64,000 nucleotides of DNA from Hellea balneolensis DSM 19091 (lineage in GTDB: Bacteria > Pseudomonadota > Alphaproteobacteria > Caulobacterales > Maricaulaceae): assembly GCF_000428525.1 (NCBI RefSeq), contig NZ_AUAC01000002.1, positions 186,001 to 250,000 of the forward strand, given 5' to 3'. The notes below the pieces were generated by a model. The model did no database searches. It was given only the letters and a program-made list of their open reading frames with translations, and was not told the DNA's origin. Of the stretch, positions 34,920 through 43,353 are shown piece by piece (the first letter of the stretch is position 1; every line of letters starts with the position of its first letter). The translations under genes and the position numbers were made by a program.

Positions 34920-35298
34920 AAATGATAACACTAAAGATACACCCGAATACAAGGCTATGGCGGATGCGGCTATTGGGGTTCTTGATACGAGATTTCTCAA
35001 AGCGCTTACAGACCCTACTCGGATACAGCTTGTTAAAAAACTTATCCTCCTCGGCGCTTGTGACGTTACAACAATATCAGGTGGGTTAAGTCAGGACAGA
35101 TCGGTTATATCACGGCACCTCAACATACTAGAGCAAGCCGGAATAACAGCCTCACGGAAAGATGGGCGGCGCGTTATATATGATCTTGATGGACCATATG
35201 TCGTTCAGAAGGTCACGCTGATATTGGAAGCACTCAGACCTATGGCGGACCTTTGCAAACCCTTCCAAGCCATTGTAAATAAAGGAGAAGTAGCATGA
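34915..35298 (+). CDS. ArsR-family transcriptional regulator of alkB
   Basis: A 127-residue winged-helix regulator. The HTH segment is FLKALTDPTRIQLVKKLILLGACDVTTISGGLSQDRSVISRHLNIL, then the wing AGITASRKDGRRVIYDLDG. A single Cys lies in LLGAC and another in ADLCK, not the CxC metal site of ArsR/SmtB, so it probably senses a non-metal ligand. There is no clear ribosome-binding site at ATG 34915, which sits in an inverted repeat; ATG 34957 is an alternative. It overlaps alkB by ATGA, implying it controls alkane hydroxylation. Confidence 0.88.
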   Translation: MQNDNTKDTPEYKAMADAAIGVLDTRFLKALTDPTRIQLVKKLILLGACDVTTISGGLSQDRSVISRHLNILEQAGITASRKDGRRVIYDLDGPYVVQKVTLILEALRPMADLCKPFQAIVNKGEVA

Positions 35299-36467
35299 CA
35301 AGCTTTACCGGAACAGCTGAAGACGGAAGCTCAATTGTCTATACAGATTCAAAGCGCCACATGTATTGGCTGATTATTATTTCGCCCCTTGTCGCCCTCC
35401 TCTCAATCTGGCTGTATTTTGCTCTGGATAAGAATCCTATTGTGACGCTTATCCCAACGCTATTCTTTTATGCTTTTACACCTCTTATGGACGCCATAAT
35501 GGGCGAAGACCCTCACAATCCTCCGGAAGAAGTTGTGAGCGCTATGATGGCAGATAAGTATTACCGCGCAACAGTCCACACTATGGTGTATATTGCGATC
35601 GCTGTATTCCTCTCTTTTGTTGTATTCGTGGGCACACAAGACCTGCCTTGGTGGTCTATTCTGGCCCTCATTATCGGTCTCGGTTCAAATAGCGGCGGCG
35701 TAATGGTTATGACACATGAACTAGGCCATAAATCCAACAAGATTGATCGACTATCGGCCAAAATTGGCAACATGATTATGGGGTATGGTCACTTTAATAT
35801 TGAACACAATAAAGGCCATCATACATGGGTTGCGACGCCAGAGGACCCTGCAAGCTCTCGCATGGGGGAAAACTTCTATGCCTTTATGGTAAGGGAACTA
35901 ACGGGGACGTTTAAGCGCGGCACGTCCTATGAAAAGCAAAGGCTCGAGAAACAAGGCCGCAGCTTTTGGTCCGTGTACAATGATGTCCTGCAAGTTTACG
36001 CAGTTACATTGGGTTTAGTCGCCTTATTCGTCTCGCAATTTGGCTGGGCCATTCTGTTTTTCCTAGTGCCACATCATTTTTTGGCTTGGCTTGCCCTCAC
36101 CCAAGCAAATTATGTTGAGCATTATGGCTTGAAAAGAGAAAAGCTCCCCAATGGAAAATATGAACGCTGCCAACCCAAACATAGTTGGAATACAAATCAT
36201 ACCTATTCGAACCTTTTATCTTTCCACCTGCAGCGCCACTCAGATCATCATGCCTACCCTCTTCGTCCCTATCAGGTTTTAAGAGATTATGATGATGTCC
36301 CGACATTACCCACAGGTTATGGCGGTTGTTTCGCAATGGCCTTTTTTCCGCCGCTCTGGTTCGCCGTCATGGATAAGAAAGTAGTGGAATGGGCTGATGG
36401 CGACCTCTCAAAGGTCAATTTAGACCCTAAAGCCGAAAGGAAGCTAAAAGCACGTTGGGAAATTTAG
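35295..36467 (+). CDS. alkB: Alkane 1-monooxygenase
   Basis: Membrane non-haem di-iron hydroxylase that oxidises medium-chain n-alkanes to 1-alkanols with rubredoxin as electron donor. The 390-residue protein has helices at about 24-44, 50-65, 95-115 and 120-138 and the eight-histidine motifs HELGHK (141-146), EHNKGHH (170-176) and LQRHSDHH, plus the NYVEHYGL motif that separates AlkB from other di-iron desaturase-like enzymes. No rubredoxin gene is adjacent. Translation is coupled to the arsR gene (ATGA). It converges on gyrA 35 bases downstream. Confidence 0.96.
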   Translation: MTSFTGTAEDGSSIVYTDSKRHMYWLIIISPLVALLSIWLYFALDKNPIVTLIPTLFFYAFTPLMDAIMGEDPHNPPEEVVSAMMADKYYRATVHTMVYIAIAVFLSFVVFVGTQDLPWWSILALIIGLGSNSGGVMVMTHELGHKSNKIDRLSAKIGNMIMGYGHFNIEHNKGHHTWVATPEDPASSRMGENFYAFMVRELTGTFKRGTSYEKQRLEKQGRSFWSVYNDVLQVYAVTLGLVALFVSQFGWAILFFLVPHHFLAWLALTQANYVEHYGLKREKLPNGKYERCQPKHSWNTNHTYSNLLSFHLQRHSDHHAYPLRPYQVLRDYDDVPTLPTGYGGCFAMAFFPPLWFAVMDKKVVEWADGDLSKVNLDPKAERKLKARWEI

Positions 36468-36502
36468 CTAATGCCTAGGAGAATGGCTAAAAATTTTAGA
36501 TA

Positions 36503-39280
36503 CTAATTCTCAGAAGCGCCCTCAGTCTCTGTGCCCGCTTCATCGTCATCATCACTCTCTTCGATGCGCTCCACACTTACGACGCGTTCTTCATCTTTGA
36601 CGCGAATAACGGTGACACCGCGAGAACTGCGAGAGACAATTCGAATGTTTTTAACAGGACAGCGTATCAATTGTCCTCCATCCGTGACGATCATGAGTTG
36701 ATTATCCTCTTCGATCGTAAAGCTCCGAACTAAACGTGCATTATCAGATCCCTTACGGGATAATTCCTGTGCGGTAACGCCCTGCCCGCCTCTGTTCATG
36801 CAGCGATAATCATAACTTGAACTGCGCTTACCGAACCCGTCATCTGCCAATGTGAGAAGGAACTGTTCTTTTCCGCCTAACTCGCCAATGCGCTGCTCAG
36901 ACAGGTTGCTCTCAATATCAATATCTTCAGGGGTATCATCATCCCCTTCCCCAAGCGCACGGCGCATGGCATTGGCGTGTTTCATATAGGCCCGTGCTTC
37001 ATCTGTTTCGATATCAACGTGATGCAAGACCGCCATAGAGATAACTTCGTCGCCATCAGCCAGCTTTATACCCCGAACACCGCTGGACGTACGGCCGACA
37101 AAACGCCTCACATCCGTAACGCGGCAACGCAAAGCTTTACCCATGGCCGTGGTTAGGACAATATCATCATCTTCGGTGCAGAGACGCACATCAACAATGC
37201 CGTCGCCCTCATCAGGCTTCATCGCAATCTTACCGTTACGGTTAACGCGCGTGAAATCAGCCAGAGAATTACGGCGCACACCGCCTGACCGTGCGGCAAA
37301 CATAATATCAAGCTCTTTCCAGCTCTCTTCATCCTCCGGGAGCGCCATGATAGAATTTATCGTCTCGTCTTGATCAAGCGGCAAAAGATTGACAAGTGCC
37401 TTGCCGCGCGTCGCCGGGCCACCCAACGGTAGCTTCCAGACTTTTAGCTTATAAGACATCCCGGTGGAGCTAAAGAAGAGCACAGGCGTATGGGTCGTCG
37501 CGACAAAGACAGTTGTGACATAATCCTCATCCTTCATGGACATGCCCGAGCGGCCTTTGCCCCCGCGGCGCTGCGCCCGGTAGGTGTCGAGCGGTGTCCG
37601 CTTCACATAGCCGGCTGAGGTCACTGTTACGACCATATCTTCAACTGCGATTAGGTCTTCATCTTCGAAGTCTTGGCCGCCCGCCGTAAAGATAGAGCGG
37701 CGCGGTGTTGCGAATTTCTCTTTGACCTCGGTGAGTTCTTCGCGGGTGATCGCCTGCACGCGAGCACGCGACCTTAGGATATCAAGCAGGTCAGTGATCT
37801 TGGCGGCGAGTTTTTCGACTTCATCTGTGATTTCGTCCATGCCCAACTGCGTGAGTTTAAGCAGGCGCATATCTAAAATAGCTTTGGCCTGCTCATCTGT
37901 AAGCTGAATAGTGCCATCATCATGCAGGATTGAACGCGGATCAGCGATAAGGTCAAGCATGGAACGCATGCCCTTCGCTTCCCATCGACGGGACTTTAAG
38001 TTCTCACGAGCTTCCTTGGGGTTGGCAGAGCCGCGAATAATTTTGATGATTTCGTCAATATTTGCAACGGCGGTCGCAAGTCCGACAAGTATGTGAGCGC
38101 GTGCGCGAGCCTTTGCGAGGTCAAATTTAGACCGACGCGCAATGACTTCTTCGCGAAACGCCAAAAAGGCTTCAAGCATCTGCCGAACATTCATCTGCTC
38201 TGGTTTGCCGCCATTGAGAGCCAGCATATTTGAGCTGAAATTCTGCTGCATTTGCGAATAACGGAACAACTGATTCAAGACAACATCAGCGACGGCATCG
38301 CGTTTCAGCTCTATGACGACACGCATACCCACACGGTCTGACTCATCCCTAACAGCGGAAATGCCCTCGATACGTTTCTCATTAACAAGTGCCGCTATCT
38401 TTTTGATCATATTAGCTTTATTGACCTGGTATGGCAGCTCAGTTACAATAATTGCATATCTGTCTTTTCGGATTTCCTCAACTTCAGTCACGGCCCGCAT
38501 TGTCACAGAGCCTTTTCCTGTCAGAACACCTGCGCGGGCGCCGCTGCGGCCCATAATTAAGGCACCGGTGGGGAAATCAGGTCCAGGTATAATCTCAAGC
38601 AACTCCTCATCCGATAAGTTACCATTATCCATCAAGGCGAGCGTCGCATCGATAACTTCCCCAAGGTTATGCGGCGCGATATTGGTCGCCATGCCTACCG
38701 CGATACCGCCAGCCCCATTGACCAAGATATTGGGAAAACGTGACGGCAATACAACGGGTTCATTTTCTGACGCGTCGTAATTTTCCTGAAAATTGACTGT
38801 GTTCTTTTCGATATCAGCTAAAAGTGAAGCCGCAGGTCTCTCCATGCGAACTTCGGTATATCGCATCGCCGCCGGTGGGTCACCATCAACTGAACCAAAG
38901 TTACCCTGCCCGTCTAAAAGCGGCAGACGCATTGAAAAGTCTTGCGCAAGGCGCACTAGAGCATCGTAAACAGCGCTGTCACCATGCGGATGATATTTAC
39001 CGATAACATCGCCCACAACACGGGCAGATTTTTTATAGGCCTTTTCGCGCGTAAAGCCATTTTCATGCATGGAATAAAGGATGCGGCGATGTACAGGTTT
39101 TAGCCCATCCCGCACATCGGGAATGGCGCGAGAGACAATAACCGACATGGCATAATCGAGATAGGAGCGTTTCATCTCCTCCTCAATCGTTATCGGCGAC
39201 ACGCCTTCAGGAAGCCCTTCAGGGCCGTTATTTTCGTCGTCATCGGGCGTATCGTTATCGTCGCTCAAATCCGCATCCAT
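36503..39280 (-). CDS. gyrA: DNA gyrase subunit A
   Basis: Type II topoisomerase subunit that cuts and rejoins DNA, 925 residues. The N-terminus has an acidic extension ([17 protein letters not shown]) before [36 protein letters not shown]. The active-site Tyr is in [10 protein letters not shown]. The quinolone-resistance region reads [10 protein letters not shown], with Ser and Asp at the usual sensitive positions. C-terminal beta-pinwheel repeats include the GyrA box [10 protein letters not shown], and the end is acidic. The start at 39280 lacks a clear ribosome-binding site but no better codon is near. Confidence 0.98.
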   Translation of the reverse strand: MDADLSDDNDTPDDDENNGPEGLPEGVSPITIEEEMKRSYLDYAMSVIVSRAIPDVRDGLKPVHRRILYSMHENGFTREKAYKKSARVVGDVIGKYHPHGDSAVYDALVRLAQDFSMRLPLLDGQGNFGSVDGDPPAAMRYTEVRMERPAASLLADIEKNTVNFQENYDASENEPVVLPSRFPNILVNGAGGIAVGMATNIAPHNLGEVIDATLALMDNGNLSDEELLEIIPGPDFPTGALIMGRSGARAGVLTGKGSVTMRAVTEVEEIRKDRYAIIVTELPYQVNKANMIKKIAALVNEKRIEGISAVRDESDRVGMRVVIELKRDAVADVVLNQLFRYSQMQQNFSSNMLALNGGKPEQMNVRQMLEAFLAFREEVIARRSKFDLAKARARAHILVGLATAVANIDEIIKIIRGSANPKEARENLKSRRWEAKGMRSMLDLIADPRSILHDDGTIQLTDEQAKAILDMRLLKLTQLGMDEITDEVEKLAAKITDLLDILRSRARVQAITREELTEVKEKFATPRRSIFTAGGQDFEDEDLIAVEDMVVTVTSAGYVKRTPLDTYRAQRRGGKGRSGMSMKDEDYVTTVFVATTHTPVLFFSSTGMSYKLKVWKLPLGGPATRGKALVNLLPLDQDETINSIMALPEDEESWKELDIMFAARSGGVRRNSLADFTRVNRNGKIAMKPDEGDGIVDVRLCTEDDDIVLTTAMGKALRCRVTDVRRFVGRTSSGVRGIKLADGDEVISMAVLHHVDIETDEARAYMKHANAMRRALGEGDDDTPEDIDIESNLSEQRIGELGGKEQFLLTLADDGFGKRSSSYDYRCMNRGGQGVTAQELSRKGSDNARLVRSFTIEEDNQLMIVTDGGQLIRCPVKNIRIVSRSSRGVTVIRVKDEERVVSVERIEESDDDDEAGTETEGASEN

Positions 39281-39331
39281 CCCATAAATTTAAAGCCGCT
39301 CGAATCGTGCGGATTTCGTGTTGTTTTCTAG

Positions 39332-39356
39332 CATTTGTGGGCATTTACTACAAATG
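39332..39356. repeat. Inverted repeat upstream of gyrA
   Basis: CATTTGT-N11-ACAAATG, 52 bases before the gyrA start. It resembles the arsR operator core CATTTGT-N12-ACAAATG but with a spacer one base shorter. It may be an operator or chance. Confidence 0.3.
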
Positions 39357-39439
39357 ATTGGAAGAGTTTTCCGCGCTTTTAAGAAGGCCCTCGTCAATAG
39401 AGCTTTTATGATTTACTATGTTGAAAATGGAGACTCTCA

Positions 39440-39970
39440 ATGCGCCTATTATTACCTTTGTCTTATATTGCTTTTGTAACCCTTACAGCCTGCCAACCCT
39501 CACCTGAAACAGGGTCTGAAAGCCTTACTATTGACCTGATAAGCAGCGCCGGAGAAGATATTGGTGATGTCACGATTACAGATGCCGGGGATGCCGGCGT
39601 CACGCTTGCCGTCACAGCGCGAAAAATAGCTGAAGGACCCCACGGCATTCATTTTCACGTTAAGGCCGACTGCCAAACACCTGATTTTAAAAGCGCTGGA
39701 GGGCACATAAACCCTGAAGGTCATAAACATGGTCTTGATCACCCGGAGGGCCCCGACAATGCGGATATGCCAAATGCCGTCGCAGATGCGCAGGATAATT
39801 TATCTTATGCTTACACCAATGAGCGGGTAACACTTGTCAAACGTGACAACCGCCCCGCTCTTTTGGACGCTGACGGCTCGTCCCTCATGATACACATCAA
39901 TGCAGATGATCAAATCACGCAGCCGATTGGCGGAGCCGGAGCCCGAATCGCTTGCGCTGAAATTAAATAG
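39440..39970 (+). CDS. sodC: Cu/Zn superoxide dismutase, lipoprotein
   Basis: Periplasmic superoxide dismutase, 176 residues. The N-terminus is a lipoprotein signal with lipobox LTAC at Cys18. Metal-ligand motifs are GPHGIHFHVKADC, GGHINPEGHKHG and SLMIHINADD, and the C-terminal GGAGARIACAEI carries the Cys of the intramolecular disulfide and the electrostatic Arg. The start has GGAGA at good spacing. It stands alone, divergent from gyrA and convergent with the DUF2330 gene. The genome also encodes a nickel enzyme (54369), so superoxide is handled in both periplasm and cytoplasm. Confidence 0.95.
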   Translation: MRLLLPLSYIAFVTLTACQPSPETGSESLTIDLISSAGEDIGDVTITDAGDAGVTLAVTARKIAEGPHGIHFHVKADCQTPDFKSAGGHINPEGHKHGLDHPEGPDNADMPNAVADAQDNLSYAYTNERVTLVKRDNRPALLDADGSSLMIHINADDQITQPIGGAGARIACAEIK

Positions 39971-39972
39971 CC

Positions 39973-41373
39973 TTAGTCCTCATCGCTGGGCCAAATCTTA
40001 TTCCACCAATCAACTCTCTTCTTGGGTTCATCAAGGTCAAAGAGTTCGCCCTTTCCTGAGGCTTTCATTTTTGTGCGGATATATTTGGTTTCCCAGCCGG
40101 TAAGATTGGCCAATGTTTTAATTTCGGTCTCCTTACGGGCATTGACCTCTTGCTTGTACTTTTCGGCTTCAGGACAATCCATTTCGCCGTCATATGCGTG
40201 GCGTAGGATGTAGCGCCCTTGGAAGTTCTGACGATCGCCTGTTTCTTTAAATTTTAGGTCCTCAGGAAAACTCTCCGCATCATAGCGCACATGCAACCGC
40301 GTAACATAGACATTCTTCGCCATTTGCTTTGGCCGCATACTGCGCGGCATTGGCATAGGTTGGTCATTACGGCCTTCATCGAGCCAGAAGACACCCAATT
40401 CTTTAAGCTGATCATCTGATAGAGGGTCAGCCGCGCAGGGGTCGCACCAATTCATATCCCACGCATATTCCATGAAGACGCCATGACCGCCCTGGCGGTT
40501 CGCAGATGTTTTGTACATATCTTTATAGAAATCACCAAAATCGTCCTTGATAAAAATCGGGAGTTCTTTGTCGGACGGGATTTTCTGGGTTCGATAATTC
40601 GTTGTTTCCACTTTGCCGTTCTTTGTCAGCGTATAAACAAACAAGTCTTGGTCGCCATTCGCATTCACAGTGCCAAGCCGAATAGGAAGCATGAATTTAG
40701 GGCTCTCATAGGCCACAGCAATAGGCCGTAGCATCTCGCCGCCTTGTTTCGCTTTCTCTTCTAGATTCACCTTGGCGACGAAGAATTTCATATCTTGTTT
40801 GATATAGCTGCCTAGAGTCTTTACGGCTTTTTTAGGAACGCGATAGCCGTTGCTCTCAAGCCAAGTTTGAAGACCATCACTTTCCTTGGCGGAGAGTATG
40901 AGGATATCATATTCTCCTACGGAAAAGCTCTCCTCGATGGTAACGCCTAAATTTTCTGCTTCTTCAAAAGCTGAGTCCATCATGGGAGCCATTTGCACGC
41001 TTGAGCGCATCGCCATTTCTTTGCGATATCGTCTTTCACAGGGGTTATCGTCAAAATACTCAACTAGGCGCGGCGCCGTATAGGCATCCAGATGATCAAG
41101 CAATCCAGCATCGGAAATATGCACCTGATCTTTGGTAATCACGGTCGGAACCGGAATCACCATAGCGAACTCTGTAGGGTCACCGATGTAATCATTCGCC
41201 ATAGTGATAACGGTACGGTCACCATCGCGCACCAAGGCTACCTTAGAGCTTTGATTGAACAAATCCGTATCGGCTTTGGCGACATAAAAACCGCAAAAGG
41301 CAGAGGCCGAAGGTGCGGCGGTTAGAGTAATGGCGACAAGCGCGCTACTCAGCAGGTATTTGAACTGTTTCAT
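39973..41373 (-). CDS. DUF2330 exported protein
   Basis: A secreted protein of 466 residues from ATG 41373, which has AGGAG six bases upstream and starts the signal peptide MKQFKYLLSSALVAITLTAAPSASA. The mature protein begins FCGFYVAKADTDLFN, the hallmark of DUF2330, and has paired Cys (DDNPCERRYR, WCDPCAA, MDCPEAE). The extra 41 codons above the ATG lie in the RnfD-like gene and are not part of it. It overlaps that gene by 29 bases and so is coupled to an Rnf/Nqr-type membrane subunit. Its biochemical role is not known. Confidence 0.86.
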   Translation of the reverse strand: MKQFKYLLSSALVAITLTAAPSASAFCGFYVAKADTDLFNQSSKVALVRDGDRTVITMANDYIGDPTEFAMVIPVPTVITKDQVHISDAGLLDHLDAYTAPRLVEYFDDNPCERRYRKEMAMRSSVQMAPMMDSAFEEAENLGVTIEESFSVGEYDILILSAKESDGLQTWLESNGYRVPKKAVKTLGSYIKQDMKFFVAKVNLEEKAKQGGEMLRPIAVAYESPKFMLPIRLGTVNANGDQDLFVYTLTKNGKVETTNYRTQKIPSDKELPIFIKDDFGDFYKDMYKTSANRQGGHGVFMEYAWDMNWCDPCAADPLSDDQLKELGVFWLDEGRNDQPMPMPRSMRPKQMAKNVYVTRLHVRYDAESFPEDLKFKETGDRQNFQGRYILRHAYDGEMDCPEAEKYKQEVNARKETEIKTLANLTGWETKYIRTKMKASGKGELFDLDEPKKRVDWWNKIWPSDED

Positions 41374-42226
41374 GGGAAACTCCTGTTTTAGATATTTGAA
41401 AATTAGGCCAGTGAATACGGCCCGCGGGGAATAATCGGTCAAAGAGCGGGACAATCGGCGCGGTGAGAATAAGCGCGAGAATAATGCCCGCCGCATTGTA
41501 AAAGGCGAATTGTATCGTAAAGCCTAGCGTGGCCACCAATATAGCATAGAGCACACGCCCTAGCCTTGCATCGGGCGTCGTTTTGGGGTCTGAAATCATA
41601 AAGAAGGCAAAGATGAGCAAAGCGCCGCTTTGCAATTGATGTACGGGGATGGTCAACGGATCGCCAAGCCATAAAGCGCGGCCAAAGAGCAGCGCCGCAT
41701 AGCTGACTAGCAACGCAATACTCACATCCCAGCGTTTGGCTTTACCTGTCACGATTCCGCCCATACCGAGCAGGAAGAGCGCGAAAATAGGCGCGGTGCC
41801 CCACTGCCCCGGCGATATCCACGCGCCCGTGAATAAGAGCGATAATATGACGAGGCCGAAATTGGCAGGGTTGAAGATATGCTTACCTCGCCAACGAACG
41901 ATATATTTGGAACTTATCGCGAGGATACCCGCTGCAACGGATAGCGTTACAGAGCCTGTGCGGAGCAAGAGCGTTAGGGACAAGGCCGATATTAGCGGGC
42001 TACGTGCATCAAAGCGGCGGCCAATAATCTTATCCGCGATAGCCTGTGTCCCGACTGTGGAGCCTACACAAGCCACGACGTGCCACCAAGGCAATTGGAA
42101 TGCGAAATGAAACGTGCCGAGCAAAATAAGCGATGATAAAACTATGATTTGATAATGGCGCGGATCAGCCAAGAGCGCGCTTATAAGAGCGCCCCTCTTT
42201 TGCATATATTGGGAAATTCCCGCCAT
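41345..42226 (-). CDS. RnfD/NqrB-like membrane protein, stand-alone
   Basis: A 293-residue integral membrane protein of the NQR2/RnfD/RnfE family with about nine helices. Family features include DARSPLISALSLTLLLRTGS, KHIFNPANFGLVIL and FFMISDPKTTPDARLGRVLYA. In Rnf and Nqr complexes the Thr of a comparable loop carries covalent FMN (SGATxx); I do not see a clear copy here. No other rnf genes are nearby; instead it is coupled to a DUF2330 protein. The pair may form a small redox or metal-related envelope module. Function inferred only. Confidence 0.82.
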   Translation of the reverse strand: MAGISQYMQKRGALISALLADPRHYQIIVLSSLILLGTFHFAFQLPWWHVVACVGSTVGTQAIADKIIGRRFDARSPLISALSLTLLLRTGSVTLSVAAGILAISSKYIVRWRGKHIFNPANFGLVILSLLFTGAWISPGQWGTAPIFALFLLGMGGIVTGKAKRWDVSIALLVSYAALLFGRALWLGDPLTIPVHQLQSGALLIFAFFMISDPKTTPDARLGRVLYAILVATLGFTIQFAFYNAAGIILALILTAPIVPLFDRLFPAGRIHWPNFQISKTGVSHETVQIPAE

Positions 42227-42670
42227 GCCTTCACCTTTGTAGCTACGTCATCATATCACGCGAACAATAAGGCGCAATCATCACGCACATATCGAACTCA
42301 TAACTATAAGACGCATGCCAAAGGGGAATCCTTGGGAGGAAATTTTGTTTTTTTTACTTTTTTATTTTAGAGAAAAATTTTGTCTGTGGTCGGCTTTTTA
42401 AACCTGACCATCACACCTTTCCCCTTTCATTCCCGCGGATGCGGGAATCCAGTCATGTGCATAGGTTAATTTCGCGAACACTCCATTTATGTGCCGAGAG
42501 GCTAACGATTTTAATCTTATGTGATTGAACCGCTCGACTTAACTGGGTCCCCGCATCCGCGGGAATGAACGGGATTGTAGAGGTTCGCTATACAATTTGA
42601 GCAATAGCATCTCGCAATTACCTAAGAAAATAGGTTTAATCAAATCGCCGAAATCGGCACTTGTCGTCCC
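42227..42670. other. Gene-free stretch between the RnfD-like gene and ssb
   Basis: About 440 bases with no convincing reading frame. It holds the promoter side of the RnfD-like gene, a T-rich run near 42344-42380, and the 140-base repeat element at 42428-42567. The ssb transcript ends here; no strong hairpin-plus-T terminator was seen beyond the repeat itself. Confidence 0.5.
42428..42567. repeat. REPIN/MITE-like element with 26-base inverted ends
   Basis: The left end (42428-42453) and right end (42542-42567) are inverted copies that differ at two of 26 positions. Each end is itself a hairpin, such as TTCCCGC-GGAT-GCGGGAA. Length 140 bases, no coding content. This matches the doublet structure of REP-derived (REPIN) or miniature inverted-repeat elements with GGGAATG ends common in proteobacterial genomes. 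No transposase gene is in the window. Confidence 0.75.
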
Positions 42671-43180
42671 CTAAAAAGGAATCTCATCATCGAGGTCGAA
42701 ATTCTCTTTTGGGCCTTCCATGGCTGAGGCGGATTGGCGTCCGCCGCCTTGGCCTTGATTGCCGTAAGCCACGCTATCTTGATTATAGCCGCCGCCTCCG
42801 CCGCCGTAATTACCGCCGCCTTGGGAGTTGCGGCTGTCGAGCAAGGTGAGCTGTCCGCCATAACCTTGAAGAACGACTTCTGTTGTGTAGCGGTCATTGC
42901 CGTCGCGGTCTTGCCATTTACGAGTCTGGAGCTTGCCTTCAATATAGACTTTGCTGCCCTTTTTGACATATTTCTCGACGATACCGACAAGGCCATCATT
43001 AAATATAGCCACATTTGTCCATTCTGTTTTCTCTTTGCGCTCGCCTGTTTGCTTATCGCGCCATGATTCTGACGTCGCGACTGAGAAGTTAGCGACTTTA
43101 CCGCCATTTCCGAAGGTACGAATTTCAGGGTCTTTGCCCAAATTTCCGACTAAAATAACTTTATTGACTGACCCGGCCAT
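42671..43180 (-). CDS. ssb: Single-stranded DNA-binding protein
   Basis: Essential OB-fold protein, 169 residues. The OB domain is at about 1-110 ([44 protein letters not shown]), followed by a Gly/Asn/Gln-rich linker and the acidic interaction tip DLDDEIPF that recruits repair proteins. The ATG has AGAGGTG upstream. A LexA box (43211) lies between ssb and the divergent uvrA, 31 bases before the ssb start, so SOS control is likely. Confidence 0.98.
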   Translation of the reverse strand: MAGSVNKVILVGNLGKDPEIRTFGNGGKVANFSVATSESWRDKQTGERKEKTEWTNVAIFNDGLVGIVEKYVKKGSKVYIEGKLQTRKWQDRDGNDRYTTEVVLQGYGGQLTLLDSRNSQGGGNYGGGGGGYNQDSVAYGNQGQGGGRQSASAMEGPKENFDLDDEIPF

Positions 43181-43210
43181 GTTTCACCTCTGATAGGATT
43201 ACTTGTATTT

Positions 43211-43225
43211 GTTCTTATTATGTTC
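43211..43225. promoter_or_regulatory. LexA (SOS) box between ssb and uvrA
   Basis: GTTC-TTATTAT-GTTC, an exact direct-repeat LexA site. It lies 31 bases from the ssb ATG and 129 bases from the uvrA ATG, so it may repress one or both divergent promoters. UvrA and Ssb are known SOS targets in Alphaproteobacteria. Confidence 0.88.
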
Positions 43226-43353
43226 TATAGAATTCACAGCTTAAATGCAAGCGGGTGATTCACTCCACTTGTTTTGATGTTTTAGCGCCTCTAAGTCCAT
43301 CCTAACACGTATATTGTCCACAAGCTTTTCATTCACTCGGAGCCGAACGCCAG

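Noticed and set aside
42149-42370. Plus-strand reading frame at the start of the gene-free stretch
   Set aside because: It overlaps the RnfD-like gene antisense, has no ribosome-binding site and low-complexity ends.
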